A DNA stretch of 64,000 nucleotides from the NCBI GenBank assembly GCA_963795415.1, contig CAWCHQ010000001.1, positions 1 through 64,000 on the forward strand, written 5' to 3'. This DNA comes from CAVSUZ01 sp963795415. GTDB lineage: Bacteria; Pseudomonadota; Alphaproteobacteria; Acetobacterales; Acetobacteraceae. The first letter of the stretch is position 1. Each line of letters opens with the position of its first letter. This document shows, one piece after another, positions 55,249 through 63,193 of this stretch. The notes beneath the pieces are model-generated. The model ran no database searches and was not told where the DNA came from. It worked only from the letters and a program-made list of their open reading frames with translations. Position numbers and translations under genes: made by a program.

Positions 55249-56098
55249 TCACCCTTTCACCGCTCCCGATGACAATCCAGCCACCAAGTGCCGCTGCGCC
55301 AGGAAAGAGAACAGAATAACCGGCAGCACCACCAGCACGCCCGAGGCCGTCATCGCCCCCCAATCCACTCCCACATCGCCCGAATAGCTCGCCATCAACA
55401 CCGGCAGCGTTCGTGTCCGGTCCGTTGTCAGGTCCTGCCGCGAAAATGAAATCGTTCCATGCCAGGAGCAGGCACAATATTGTTGCGGCGACCATCCCCG
55501 GCCGCACCAAGGGCAGCGCAACGGCGCGGAAGGCTGCAAACTTGCTCGCCCCATCCACCCACGCGCTTTCCTCAAGCTCCCGAGGCAGCTCCTCGAAAAA
55601 TCCGCGCATGATCCACACCACCAGCGGCAGGCTGAACGTGGTGTATGCCAGCACCACACTGATCCGTGTCTGCGCCAGCCCCAGTTTGCTGAACAGCACG
55701 TACATCGGAACAAGCACCGCGATCGGCGGCAGCATGCGCATCACCAGAAGCGAAAAAAACAATCCCCGATCGCCGCTAAACCGGAACCGAGCGAACCCAT
55801 ACGCCGCTGGTACCCCGACCGCCATCGACAGCAGTACCGCCTCCGCCGAAATCACCAGGCTGTTGACGAAAGCGTGCTGAAAATCACCTGTCTCCAGAAC
55901 GGTGATGTAGTTCTGCAGCGTCGGGGTCCAGATAAACAACGGCGGAGAAGCAAACGTCTGCATCCTCGTCTTGAACGACAGTCCCACAATCCACAGCAGC
56001 GGGAACAAAAAGACCGCCAGCGATATCACAAGTCCTGTATAAGCGCCGACAGCAAACAAAAATCGGAACCGCCGCCGGCCCACGCGTCGCATCGTCAT
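55249..56098 (-). pseudogene. ABC sugar-type permease (MalG-like), frameshifted near 55435
   Basis: Second permease of the importer, about 280 residues. It begins at ATG 56098 (MRRVGRRRFRFLF) with helices such as GLVISLAVFLFPLLWIVGLS, and has the EAA loop ELEESAWVDGASKFAAFRAVALPLV (in parts). At LLLAWNDFIFAA the frame breaks; the other frame supplies LTTDRTRTLPVLMASYSGD, VLVVLPVILFSFLAQRHLV and GAVKG with stop at 55249. One extra base at 55431-55438 explains it. Its start overlaps the upstream permease stop by one base (TGATG). Confidence 0.87.
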
Positions 56099-57042
56099 CA
56101 GGCCGCACCCCGCTTCCTGATCACCGCCACGAATGTCAGGCAAATCACCATCGCTATCAGCAGCATCACCCAGGAAGCCGCCGACCCCAGGCTGAGGTCA
56201 AACTGCACAAACGAGGCCTGGAACGTATAAACCGAAAGCAGCAGCGTCGCATTCGCCGGACCGCCCCCTGTCATCACGTACACGTTGTCGAACGCCCGGA
56301 ACTCGAAGATCGTCCGCAGCAGAAGCGCCACGATCAGATAGGGCCGTAGCAGCGGCAGCGTCACGTGCCAGAAGCTTTGTAACGGGCTTGCTCCGTCAAT
56401 CGCCGCCGCCTCCACCGGCTCGCTCGGCAAGGACCGCAATCCTGCCAGCGAGAGAATGCACACGAATGGGGAATTCTGCCATACACTGGCAATGCCTACC
56501 GAAATCAGTGCAAGCCACGGCCGCCCCAGCCAGATCACCGATGACCCAATAAAATAGTCGATAATCCCATGATCCGGATCCAGCAGCAGCTTCCAGCATA
56601 GCGCCGCCACAATCGGCGTCATCATCATCGGCACGATGAGTGTGGTGCGGAAGAATCCGATCAGCGGCAGATTTAGGTTCAGCAACAGCGCCACACCGAG
56701 CCCAACCCCAAGTTCCGCTGCCACGGTTACCAACGTATAACCCAGCGTCAGCCACAGGCTGCTGATAAAGTCCGGATCGGTCAGCAGCGAGACGTAATTC
56801 GCCGCCCCGGCAAACCGGCCGCCAAACAGCAACTCATCCGCACTCCACCCCTCCATGCTCAGATACAACGAAAACGCCAGCGGCAATCCGAAAATCAGCA
56901 GCATCGCCAACGCCGTTGGTGCAACTGCAAGCCACGCGAACCCGCGATCCGCCCAGCGTCCAAGCCGATCCAGGATCGGCGCCGGCGGCGAGAACCTGGC
57001 GCCAATCCGATCCCGGCGGAGTGCAGAACTCGTTTCCCCCAT
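56098..57042 (-). CDS. ABC sugar-type permease (MalF-like)
   Basis: First permease of the importer, 314 residues, with about six helices (WLAVAPTALAMLLIFGLPLAF first). The EAA loop reads EAAAIDGASPLQSFWHVTLPLL. The gene heads the minus-strand cluster (permease, permease, two binding proteins, amidohydrolases). No ATP-binding gene is found in the cluster, so a shared ATPase elsewhere would be needed. The divergent acyl-CoA dehydrogenase gene starts 83 bases away, so both promoters lie in that gap. Confidence 0.92.
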   Translation of the reverse strand: MGETSSALRRDRIGARFSPPAPILDRLGRWADRGFAWLAVAPTALAMLLIFGLPLAFSLYLSMEGWSADELLFGGRFAGAANYVSLLTDPDFISSLWLTLGYTLVTVAAELGVGLGVALLLNLNLPLIGFFRTTLIVPMMMTPIVAALCWKLLLDPDHGIIDYFIGSSVIWLGRPWLALISVGIASVWQNSPFVCILSLAGLRSLPSEPVEAAAIDGASPLQSFWHVTLPLLRPYLIVALLLRTIFEFRAFDNVYVMTGGGPANATLLLSVYTFQASFVQFDLSLGSAASWVMLLIAMVICLTFVAVIRKRGAA

Positions 57043-57125
57043 CAGCTGGCCCGTTCTCGTCGTAACAGAGAAGCCATGCTAGACCGCTTTCCTGCTCGCG
57101 CCCAGAAGCAGCCGGGAGGAATCGA

Positions 57126-58274
57126 ATGGACTTCGACCTGACAGACGAACAACGCCTGTTGAAGGAAAGTGTGGACCGGCTCATCGCAGATCGTTACAGC
57201 TTCGAACAGCGTAAGAAATACGCCGCGGAACGCGAAATCCGCCGCCACGATCTCTGGAAACAATACGCCGAGATTGGCCTGCTCGGTCTGCCGTTTCCGG
57301 AATCGCTCGGCGGCTTCGGCGGCGGCCCGGTCGAAACAATGATCGTCATGGAAGCCTTCGGCCGCGGCCTGATCCTCGAGCCCTACTTTAGCACCGTCAT
57401 CTTGGGTGGCGGCCTGGTCCGTCGCACCGGAACAACCGCCCAGCAAAACGAACTCATCCCTCTCATCACTCAGGGCAAACTCAGCCTCGCCTTTGCGCAT
57501 CTGGAGCGAAAATCACGCTGGAATCTCGCTGACATTGCCACAACTGCCCGGGAAGACGGATCAGCATGGATCCTGAACGGCGCGAAGAGCGTCGTCCTGC
57601 ACGGCGACACTGCCGATAACATCCTGGTCACCTCGCGCATATCCGGCGACCGGCAGGACCGTGATGGTATCGGCCTCTTCCTCATGGACGCTGACGCCAG
57701 CGGCCTCACTCGCCGCGGATATCCGACACAGGACGGCCTGCGTGCAGCCGAAATAACACTGGCCGATACGCCTGCCAAAGCCGCCATCGGCGAACCCGGA
57801 CACGCGCTGCCGGCGATCGAGCAGGCGGTTGATGAGGCGATAGCCGCGCTGTGCGCTGAAGCGGTGGGGGTTATGTCATGCATGCACGAGACCACGCTGG
57901 AATATCTGAAAACCCGGCAGCAATTCGGCCGCCCCATCGGCCAGTTCCAGGCGCTCCAGCATCGTTCGGTTGACATGCTCACTGCGCTCGAACAGGCGCG
58001 CAGCATGGCGATGTTCGCCACCATCATGTCAGCCGAAACCAACCCCGTCGAACGCCGCCGCGCGATCTCCGCCGCCAAGGTCCAGATCGGCCGCTCCGGC
58101 CGCCATCTCGGACAGGAAGCCATCCAGCTCCACGGCGGCATCGGCATGACCATGGAGTACAAGGTCGGGCATTACTTCAAGCGCATGACCATGATCGACC
58201 AAATGTTTGGCGATGCCGATCACCATCTGACCGAGCTCGCCAGACTTGGCGGCCTGTTCGGCCAGGCAGCCTGA
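57126..58274 (+). CDS. Acyl-CoA dehydrogenase
   Basis: FAD-dependent acyl-CoA dehydrogenase of 382 residues; sequence blocks resemble the small subunit of pimeloyl-CoA-type enzymes. It starts FDLTDEQRLLKESVDRLI; the FAD/substrate blocks are LAFAHLERKSRWNL and GSAWILNGAKSVVLHGD; the C-terminal signature is QFGRPIGQFQALQHRSVDM and AIQLHGGIGMTMEYKVGHYFKR. A ggagg Shine-Dalgarno precedes ATG 57126. It is divergent from the importer cluster and may degrade the CoA ester of the imported compound; that link is inference. Confidence 0.93.
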   Translation: MDFDLTDEQRLLKESVDRLIADRYSFEQRKKYAAEREIRRHDLWKQYAEIGLLGLPFPESLGGFGGGPVETMIVMEAFGRGLILEPYFSTVILGGGLVRRTGTTAQQNELIPLITQGKLSLAFAHLERKSRWNLADIATTAREDGSAWILNGAKSVVLHGDTADNILVTSRISGDRQDRDGIGLFLMDADASGLTRRGYPTQDGLRAAEITLADTPAKAAIGEPGHALPAIEQAVDEAIAALCAEAVGVMSCMHETTLEYLKTRQQFGRPIGQFQALQHRSVDMLTALEQARSMAMFATIMSAETNPVERRRAISAAKVQIGRSGRHLGQEAIQLHGGIGMTMEYKVGHYFKRMTMIDQMFGDADHHLTELARLGGLFGQAA

Positions 58275-58358
58275 CCTGCCCGCCTCCACCCGCATGGACC
58301 CGCTGCCCCTGCCCGGCTTACACTCGTTCAAGCATCGACCTTGAAGGGGGAACCCGAG

Positions 58359-59258
58359 ATGAATGATTCCGCAGCGGCCAAACCCAAATACGACCGGACG
58401 GTCGAAGATCTGGGAAACATAGTGGAGCTCGGGCACGTCAACGTTACCGTGCCCGACCAGAAGCTGGCGACCGTTTTCTACATCACGGGCCTTGGGCTGA
58501 CACGCGACCCGTACATCATGACCGGCCTGTCCAATATGTGGGTGAATGTCGGGCGGGCGCAGTTCCACCTTCCGGCGCGCGCCCCACAGGTCGTTCGCGG
58601 CACCACGGGCCTCGTCCTGCCGGACCTCGACCTTCTCCTACGCCGGCTGCACGGGGTGCAAAAGGACCTTGAAGGAACCAAATTCAGCTTCCGCGAAACC
58701 AACGATGGCGTGGAAACGACCTGCCCCTGGGGCAATCGCATCCGCTGCCATGCGCCGGACGGCAACCGGTTCGGCGCGATCCGCCTCGGCATGCCGTACG
58801 TCGAATTCGATGTTCCTGAAACAACGCCGCTCGACGCCATAGCCCGCTTCTATCGCGAAATCCTGGGTGGGCTCGCGGGCGTGGCGGACGATTCGCGCGG
58901 TCCCTACGCATGGGCGGTCCTCGGCGACGGCAACAAGGCCATCTACCGGCCGACAAAGAACAGCCTGCCGCCCTACGACGGCCACCACATTCAGATCTCT
59001 CTTGCGGATTTCTCCGGTCCGCACCGCAAGCTGCTGGAGCGCGGGTTGATTACCGAGGAAAGCGATCAGCACCAGTACCGCTTCACCGACATCGCCGATC
59101 TCGACAGCGGCAAGGTGTTGTTCCAGATCGAACACGAGGTGCGCAGCATGCGCCATCCTCTCTATGCACGCCCGCTCGTCAACCGCGACCCCACCCAGAC
59201 GAACACGCATTACGCGCCCGGCTACGAGGCCGCTCGCTGGGCCACGGCCCTCGACTAA
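58359..59258 (+). CDS. VOC superfamily protein (glyoxalase/extradiol dioxygenase fold)
   Basis: A 299-residue protein with two VOC-type modules. The first has VELGHVNVTVPDQKLATVFY with a candidate metal His, the second VEFDVPETTPLDAIARFY and DGHHIQISLADF with another His, and a late Glu-containing KVLFQIEHEVRSM. This arrangement fits a metal enzyme of the extradiol dioxygenase/glyoxalase type, though the exact reaction is unknown. ATG 58359 is used; a TTG at 58341 is upstream. It follows the acyl-CoA dehydrogenase by 84 bases. Confidence 0.85.
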   Translation: MNDSAAAKPKYDRTVEDLGNIVELGHVNVTVPDQKLATVFYITGLGLTRDPYIMTGLSNMWVNVGRAQFHLPARAPQVVRGTTGLVLPDLDLLLRRLHGVQKDLEGTKFSFRETNDGVETTCPWGNRIRCHAPDGNRFGAIRLGMPYVEFDVPETTPLDAIARFYREILGGLAGVADDSRGPYAWAVLGDGNKAIYRPTKNSLPPYDGHHIQISLADFSGPHRKLLERGLITEESDQHQYRFTDIADLDSGKVLFQIEHEVRSMRHPLYARPLVNRDPTQTNTHYAPGYEAARWATALD

Positions 59259-59277
59259 GGCCTAGAACTCGGCCCCT

Positions 59278-59316
59278 AAAAACGGCGGCGCCGGCCAAAT
59301 TGCATGGCCGGCGCCG
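59278..59316 (-). terminator. Intrinsic terminator on the strand opposite small ORF 2
   Basis: Arms ggcgccggcc (59287-59296) and ggccggcgcc (59306-59315) make a perfect stem, extended by one pair, with a nine-base loop. Only on the minus strand is it followed by a T-run (gttttta). The plus-strand gene upstream gains no T-run from it. As at the first small ORF, a transcript ending here would be antisense to the small ORF that starts 48 bases further on. Confidence 0.7.
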
Positions 59317-59363
59317 ATTGAGCGGCCGGGCTGAGTGCCCGCTCGATGCCTCGGAGGATTGAG

Positions 59364-59447
59364 ATGGAAGCAACCCATCTCTTGCTCCTGCTGGTCATCA
59401 TGATGATCAAGACAATCAAGGTCAAGATCATCGTAACGATCCGATAG
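59364..59447 (+). CDS. 27-residue hydrophobic peptide, small ORF 2 of a new pair
   Basis: Starts at ATG 59364 with a strong ggagg at 59353-59357 and ends TAG at 59445-59447. The peptide runs MEATHLLLLLVIMMIK, then TIKVKIIV and a TIR end. From the His onward it aligns gap-free, 23 residues, with the ORF at 48286-48366, including an identical KVKIIV and identical stop position. At DNA level 17 bases (aaggtcaagatcatcgt) are identical. A nine-pair hairpin follows, then dusB begins 85 bases after the stop. It may be a leader of the dusB-ntr operon, a toxin-like peptide or a membrane micropeptide. Confidence 0.7.
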   Translation: MEATHLLLLLVIMMIKTIKVKIIVTIR

Positions 59448-59453
59448 GAGCCA

Positions 59454-59481
59454 GGGGCTGGGTCTTGTACCGCCCAGCCCC
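59454..59481 (+). promoter_or_regulatory. Hairpin between small ORF 2 and dusB
   Basis: Arms ggggctggg (59454-59462) and cccagcccc (59473-59481) form a perfect nine-pair stem around a ten-base loop. No T-run follows, so termination is not assured; an attenuator, a stability element or a protein site are possible. The cccagcccc arm recurs after small ORF 1. Confidence 0.6.
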
Positions 59482-59531
59482 ACTCCGGGCACATTGCACC
59501 ACACCCACTGTGGCGCTAACCTGCCCAAATC

Positions 59532-60596
59532 ATGGGCAATAGTAACGCCACAAACACGCTCGCCACAATAGACCTTGGTCAGAGCGTGTGCATCGATACG
59601 CCGGTCATCCTCGCCCCCATGTCCGGCGTCACCGACCTGCCGTTCCGCCGACTTGCCAAACAGCACGGTGCCGGCATGGTCGTGTCCGAAATGATCGCTT
59701 CCTGGGCCATGATCCGGGAAAACCGCAATACCCTGCGCATGGCCGAAGTCGATGGCTGCGGCGGCATCTCCGCCCTCCAACTCGCCGGCTGCGAGCCCGC
59801 CGCGATGGCCGAAGCCGCCCGTATGGCAGTCGATCATGGCGCCGACCTGATCGACATAAATTTCGGCTGTCCCGTGAAGAAAGTCGCCCTCGGCCAGCAG
59901 GCCGGCTCGGCCCTCATGCGCGACGAAACGGCAGCCGCCGCGATCCTGGAGGCCACCGTCCGCGCCGTGCGTGTTCCCGTCACGCTCAAAATGCGCATGG
60001 GGTGGGATCACACCAGCCTGAACGCCCCGCGTCTGGCCCGCATCGCCCAGGATTGTGGAATCCGGATGGTTACGGTTCACGGCCGTACCCGCCAGCAATT
60101 CTACAACGGCACTGCTGACTGGGACTTCATTCGGCACGTGAAGCAGGCCGTGACAATCCCCGTCATTGCTAACGGCGATATCCTCACGGAGCAGGACGCC
60201 ACCGAGGCCCTGAGCCGCTCCGGCGCCGATGGGATCATGATCGGCCGCGGCTGCTACGGCCGCCCCTGGTTTCCGGCCCACGTGGCCTACTTTCTCCGTA
60301 TGGGTCATTTGTTCCCCGAACCGCCACTCGGCCAGCAAAAATCCATCCTGCTCCAGCACTACGACGCCATGCTCAGCCAGTACGGCCAGGAGCCCGGCAT
60401 TCGCCTCGCCCGCAAGCACGTGGCCTGGTACTCCCGCGGCCTTCCAGGCTCAGCGGATTTCCGCGCCACCGTCATGCGCCTGGCCGACGTTCCCGCTGTG
60501 ATTCACCTGATCCACGATTTCTATGACCGCCTAATCCAGGCTGGTATCACCCGCCTTGGTCCCAACCGCGCGCAAGCTGTTGCGGAAGCGGCATGA
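59532..60596 (+). CDS. dusB: tRNA-dihydrouridine synthase (NifR3)
   Basis: FMN enzyme that reduces uridine to dihydrouridine in tRNA D-loops, 354 residues. Motifs are VILAPMSGVTDLPFRRLA, VVSEMIAS, DINFGCPVKKV with the catalytic Cys, VTLKMRMGWD, VHGRTRQQFYNG, VIANGDI and GADGIMIGRGCYGRPW. The gene stands first in the nifR3-ntrB-ntrC order typical of alphaproteobacteria. Its stop overlaps the ntrB start by four bases. Confidence 0.96.
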   Translation: MGNSNATNTLATIDLGQSVCIDTPVILAPMSGVTDLPFRRLAKQHGAGMVVSEMIASWAMIRENRNTLRMAEVDGCGGISALQLAGCEPAAMAEAARMAVDHGADLIDINFGCPVKKVALGQQAGSALMRDETAAAAILEATVRAVRVPVTLKMRMGWDHTSLNAPRLARIAQDCGIRMVTVHGRTRQQFYNGTADWDFIRHVKQAVTIPVIANGDILTEQDATEALSRSGADGIMIGRGCYGRPWFPAHVAYFLRMGHLFPEPPLGQQKSILLQHYDAMLSQYGQEPGIRLARKHVAWYSRGLPGSADFRATVMRLADVPAVIHLIHDFYDRLIQAGITRLGPNRAQAVAEAA

Positions 60597-61732
60597 GCGG
60601 ACCCGCCAGAACCCGCCTGTTTTCCGTGATCGGAATGGGCCGCGACGCCTGGCCGGAGCCGGACACTGCTGCCATTCTCGAAGCCCTGCCGGTCGCCGTC
60701 GTCCTCCTCGACTCGCAAGACCGGTTTCGCTTTGCCAATCAGGCAGCCGAGCAGTTCCTCGGCATCTCGCTGCCTCAGCTTCGTCATCTCTCCCTTACCG
60801 ACCTCGTTCCGTCCGACAATCCGCTTTTCCTGCTGCTGCAGCAGATCCGCACCAATGAGACGACCATCTCCGACTATGATCTGACGCTCGAAAGCCCCCG
60901 CATCCAGAAACGCGGCATCACGGTCCAGGGCTCGCCCTTCCCCGAGGAAGCGGGCGCAGTTTTGCTCGTCCTGCAGGATGCCTCCGCCGCCCGTGCCCTC
61001 GACCGTCAGCTCGCGTTTCGAGGCGCCGCGCGGAGCGTTAGCGGTATGGCCGCGATCCTCGCCCACGAAGTGAAGAATCCCCTCTCCGGCATTCGTGGCG
61101 CTGCCCAATTGCTGGAGGCCAGCGCGCCGGCGCAGGATCGCGAACTGGCAGTCCTGATACGAGACGAAGCAGACCGCATACGCGCCATCCTCGACCGGAT
61201 GGACATGTTCAGCGAGAAACCGCTGACACGTACGGCTGTCAATATTCACCGGGTCATGGAGCATGTCCGGCGGCTCGCGCAATCCGGTTTTGCCGCCGAC
61301 ATCCGCTTCCATGAGCTCTACGACCCGTCCTTGCCTCCGGTCTGGGGGAACCGCGACCAGCTGATCCAGGTCGTCCTCAATCTGGTCAAGAACGCAGCCG
61401 AGGCTGTCGCCACGCAGCCTAATCCGGAGATCCTGCTCAGCACCGGTTTCCAGCACGGCATGCGGCTCGCCGTTCCCGGCTCGACCCGCCGTCTCGATCT
61501 GCCGCTGATTGTCGCGGTGCGCGACAATGGTCCCGGCATCCCGGAGGACCTCAGGCCGCATTTGTTCGAGCCGTTTGTGACTACCAAGCCGTCGGGCAGC
61601 GGCCTGGGGCTTGCACTCGTCGCCAAGATCATTGGCGACCACGGGGGCCTGATTGAAGTGGACAGCCGGCCCGGACGGACGGAGTTCCGGTTGCATCTGC
61701 CGGTGTTGACCGATGAGGACAGCGATCAGTGA
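60593..61732 (+). CDS. ntrB: Nitrogen regulation sensor histidine kinase
   Basis: Phosphorylates or dephosphorylates NtrC according to nitrogen status signalled through PII, 379 residues and soluble. A PAS domain fills about residues 20-130 (ALPVAVVLLDSQDRFRFANQ). The H-box is AAILAHEVKNPLSGIRGAAQ with the phosphorylated His. The HATPase has N-box QVVLNLVKNAAEAV, G1 DNGPGIP and G2 GSGLGLALV. ATG 60593 overlaps the dusB stop; its own stop overlaps the ntrC start. Confidence 0.96.
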   Translation: MSGPARTRLFSVIGMGRDAWPEPDTAAILEALPVAVVLLDSQDRFRFANQAAEQFLGISLPQLRHLSLTDLVPSDNPLFLLLQQIRTNETTISDYDLTLESPRIQKRGITVQGSPFPEEAGAVLLVLQDASAARALDRQLAFRGAARSVSGMAAILAHEVKNPLSGIRGAAQLLEASAPAQDRELAVLIRDEADRIRAILDRMDMFSEKPLTRTAVNIHRVMEHVRRLAQSGFAADIRFHELYDPSLPPVWGNRDQLIQVVLNLVKNAAEAVATQPNPEILLSTGFQHGMRLAVPGSTRRLDLPLIVAVRDNGPGIPEDLRPHLFEPFVTTKPSGSGLGLALVAKIIGDHGGLIEVDSRPGRTEFRLHLPVLTDEDSDQ

Positions 61733-63180
61733 ATCCCTCACCCCCCACCGTGCTCGTCGCGGACGACGATCGCTCCATCCGCACCGTCCTGACACAGGCA
61801 CTGGGCCGATCCGGCTACCAGGTCCGCTCGACCGCAAATGCTTCGACCCTGTGGCGCTGGGTCGAGGACGGTGAGGGAGATCTCGTCATAACCGATGTGG
61901 TAATGCCGGACGCGAACGGGCTGGACCTGATCCCCCGTATCCGCCGCATGCGCCCCGACCTTCGGGTCGTGGTCATGAGCGCGCAATCCACTTTGATGAC
62001 GGCGGTCAAGGCGGCCCAGCAGGGCGCATTCGAGTATTTGCCGAAGCCATTCGATCTCGACGAGCTCATTGCAATCGTCGCTCGCGCGCTCACCGCCCCG
62101 GCTGAAACGTCCGCGCACGCCGAGACCGATCGGGAAACCGAAGACAAGCTTCCGCTGATCGGCCGCAGCCCGGCAATGCAGGAGATCTACCGGACGATCG
62201 CGCGCCTGACCACCGCCGACCTGACCGTCATGATCAACGGCGAGTCCGGGACCGGGAAAGAGCTGGTGGCTCGCGCCCTGCACGACTATGGCAAGCGCCG
62301 CGGCGGTTCGTTCGTCGCGATCAATATGGCCGCCATACCGCGCGAGCTTATCGAAAGCGAGCTGTTCGGCCACGAGCGCGGCGCCTTCACTGGCGCTGTC
62401 GCGCGCAGCCAGGGCCGCTTCGAGCAGGCAAACGGCGGAACCCTGTTTCTTGACGAAATCGGCGACATGCCACCCGAGGCTCAGACCCGGCTCCTGCGCG
62501 TGCTCCAGGAAGGCGAGTTCACCACCGTCGGCGGCCGGCAGCCGATCAAGGCCAACGTTCGCATCATCGCCGCCACCCATCGGGACCTGCGCTCCGCCAT
62601 CCGTCAGGGCACATTCCGCGAGGACCTATTCTATCGCCTGAACGTCGTTCCAATTCGTCTCCCGCCGCTGCGTGAGCGGCTCGAGGATATCGCGGTGCTC
62701 GCCCGTTACTTCCTGGATCGCGCCCGCGCTGATGGGCTGCCGATGAAGCTGATCGCTCAAGATGCTGTGGACCGCCTCAAGAAGCACAGCTGGCCGGGCA
62801 ACGTGCGGGAACTAGAGAACCTGATGCGGCGTGTCGCCGCGCTGTGCCCTGACGAGACGGTCACCGCCGAGGTCATCGATCCCGAGCTGACCGAACCGGC
62901 ACAGGAGAAAGACCCCGCCGCTCCCGCCGGACCAGAGCCGCTGTCCCGCGCCGTCGAGCGCCATGTCCGCCAGTTCCTCGCCTCGCACGAAGGTTCAATG
63001 GCCCCAAGCGGTATCTATGACCGGGTGATCGCCGAGGTCGAGCGGCCACTGATCCGGCTCACCCTTTCCGCCACAAAGGGGAATCAGATCAAAGCAGCGG
63101 CCATGCTTGGACTGAACCGCAACACCTTGCGCAAGAAGATTCGCGATCTGGAGATCGCGGTCGTGCGGGGTATCGCTTGA
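61729..63180 (+). CDS. ntrC: Nitrogen regulation response regulator, sigma-54 activator
   Basis: Activates sigma-54 promoters for nitrogen assimilation when phosphorylated, 483 residues. The receiver has VADDDRSIR, the phosphorylated Asp in VITDVVMPDANG and Lys in LPKPF. The AAA+ domain has Walker A GESGTGKE, the sigma-54 contact GAFTGAVAR, Walker B GTLFLDEIGDMP and an Arg finger region FREDLFYRLNVVPIRLPPLR (in parts). A Fis-type HTH ends the protein (QIKAAAMLGLNRNTLRKKIRDL). The GTG start at 61729 overlaps ntrB. Confidence 0.97.
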   Translation: MNPSPPTVLVADDDRSIRTVLTQALGRSGYQVRSTANASTLWRWVEDGEGDLVITDVVMPDANGLDLIPRIRRMRPDLRVVVMSAQSTLMTAVKAAQQGAFEYLPKPFDLDELIAIVARALTAPAETSAHAETDRETEDKLPLIGRSPAMQEIYRTIARLTTADLTVMINGESGTGKELVARALHDYGKRRGGSFVAINMAAIPRELIESELFGHERGAFTGAVARSQGRFEQANGGTLFLDEIGDMPPEAQTRLLRVLQEGEFTTVGGRQPIKANVRIIAATHRDLRSAIRQGTFREDLFYRLNVVPIRLPPLRERLEDIAVLARYFLDRARADGLPMKLIAQDAVDRLKKHSWPGNVRELENLMRRVAALCPDETVTAEVIDPELTEPAQEKDPAAPAGPEPLSRAVERHVRQFLASHEGSMAPSGIYDRVIAEVERPLIRLTLSATKGNQIKAAAMLGLNRNTLRKKIRDLEIAVVRGIA

Positions 63181-63193
63181 CTCGCGCCAGGCC

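Noticed and set aside
59276..59494. 72-codon minus-strand frame opposite small ORF 2
   Set aside because: It begins with a hydrophobic stretch, but the matching frame at locus 1 stops after 23 codons and the alignment breaks, while the plus-strand peptide keeps frame, length and stop. It also reads through the hairpin.
59262..60419. 385-codon minus-strand frame opposite dusB
   Set aside because: Gly/His-rich shadow of dusB without motifs; dusB is certain.
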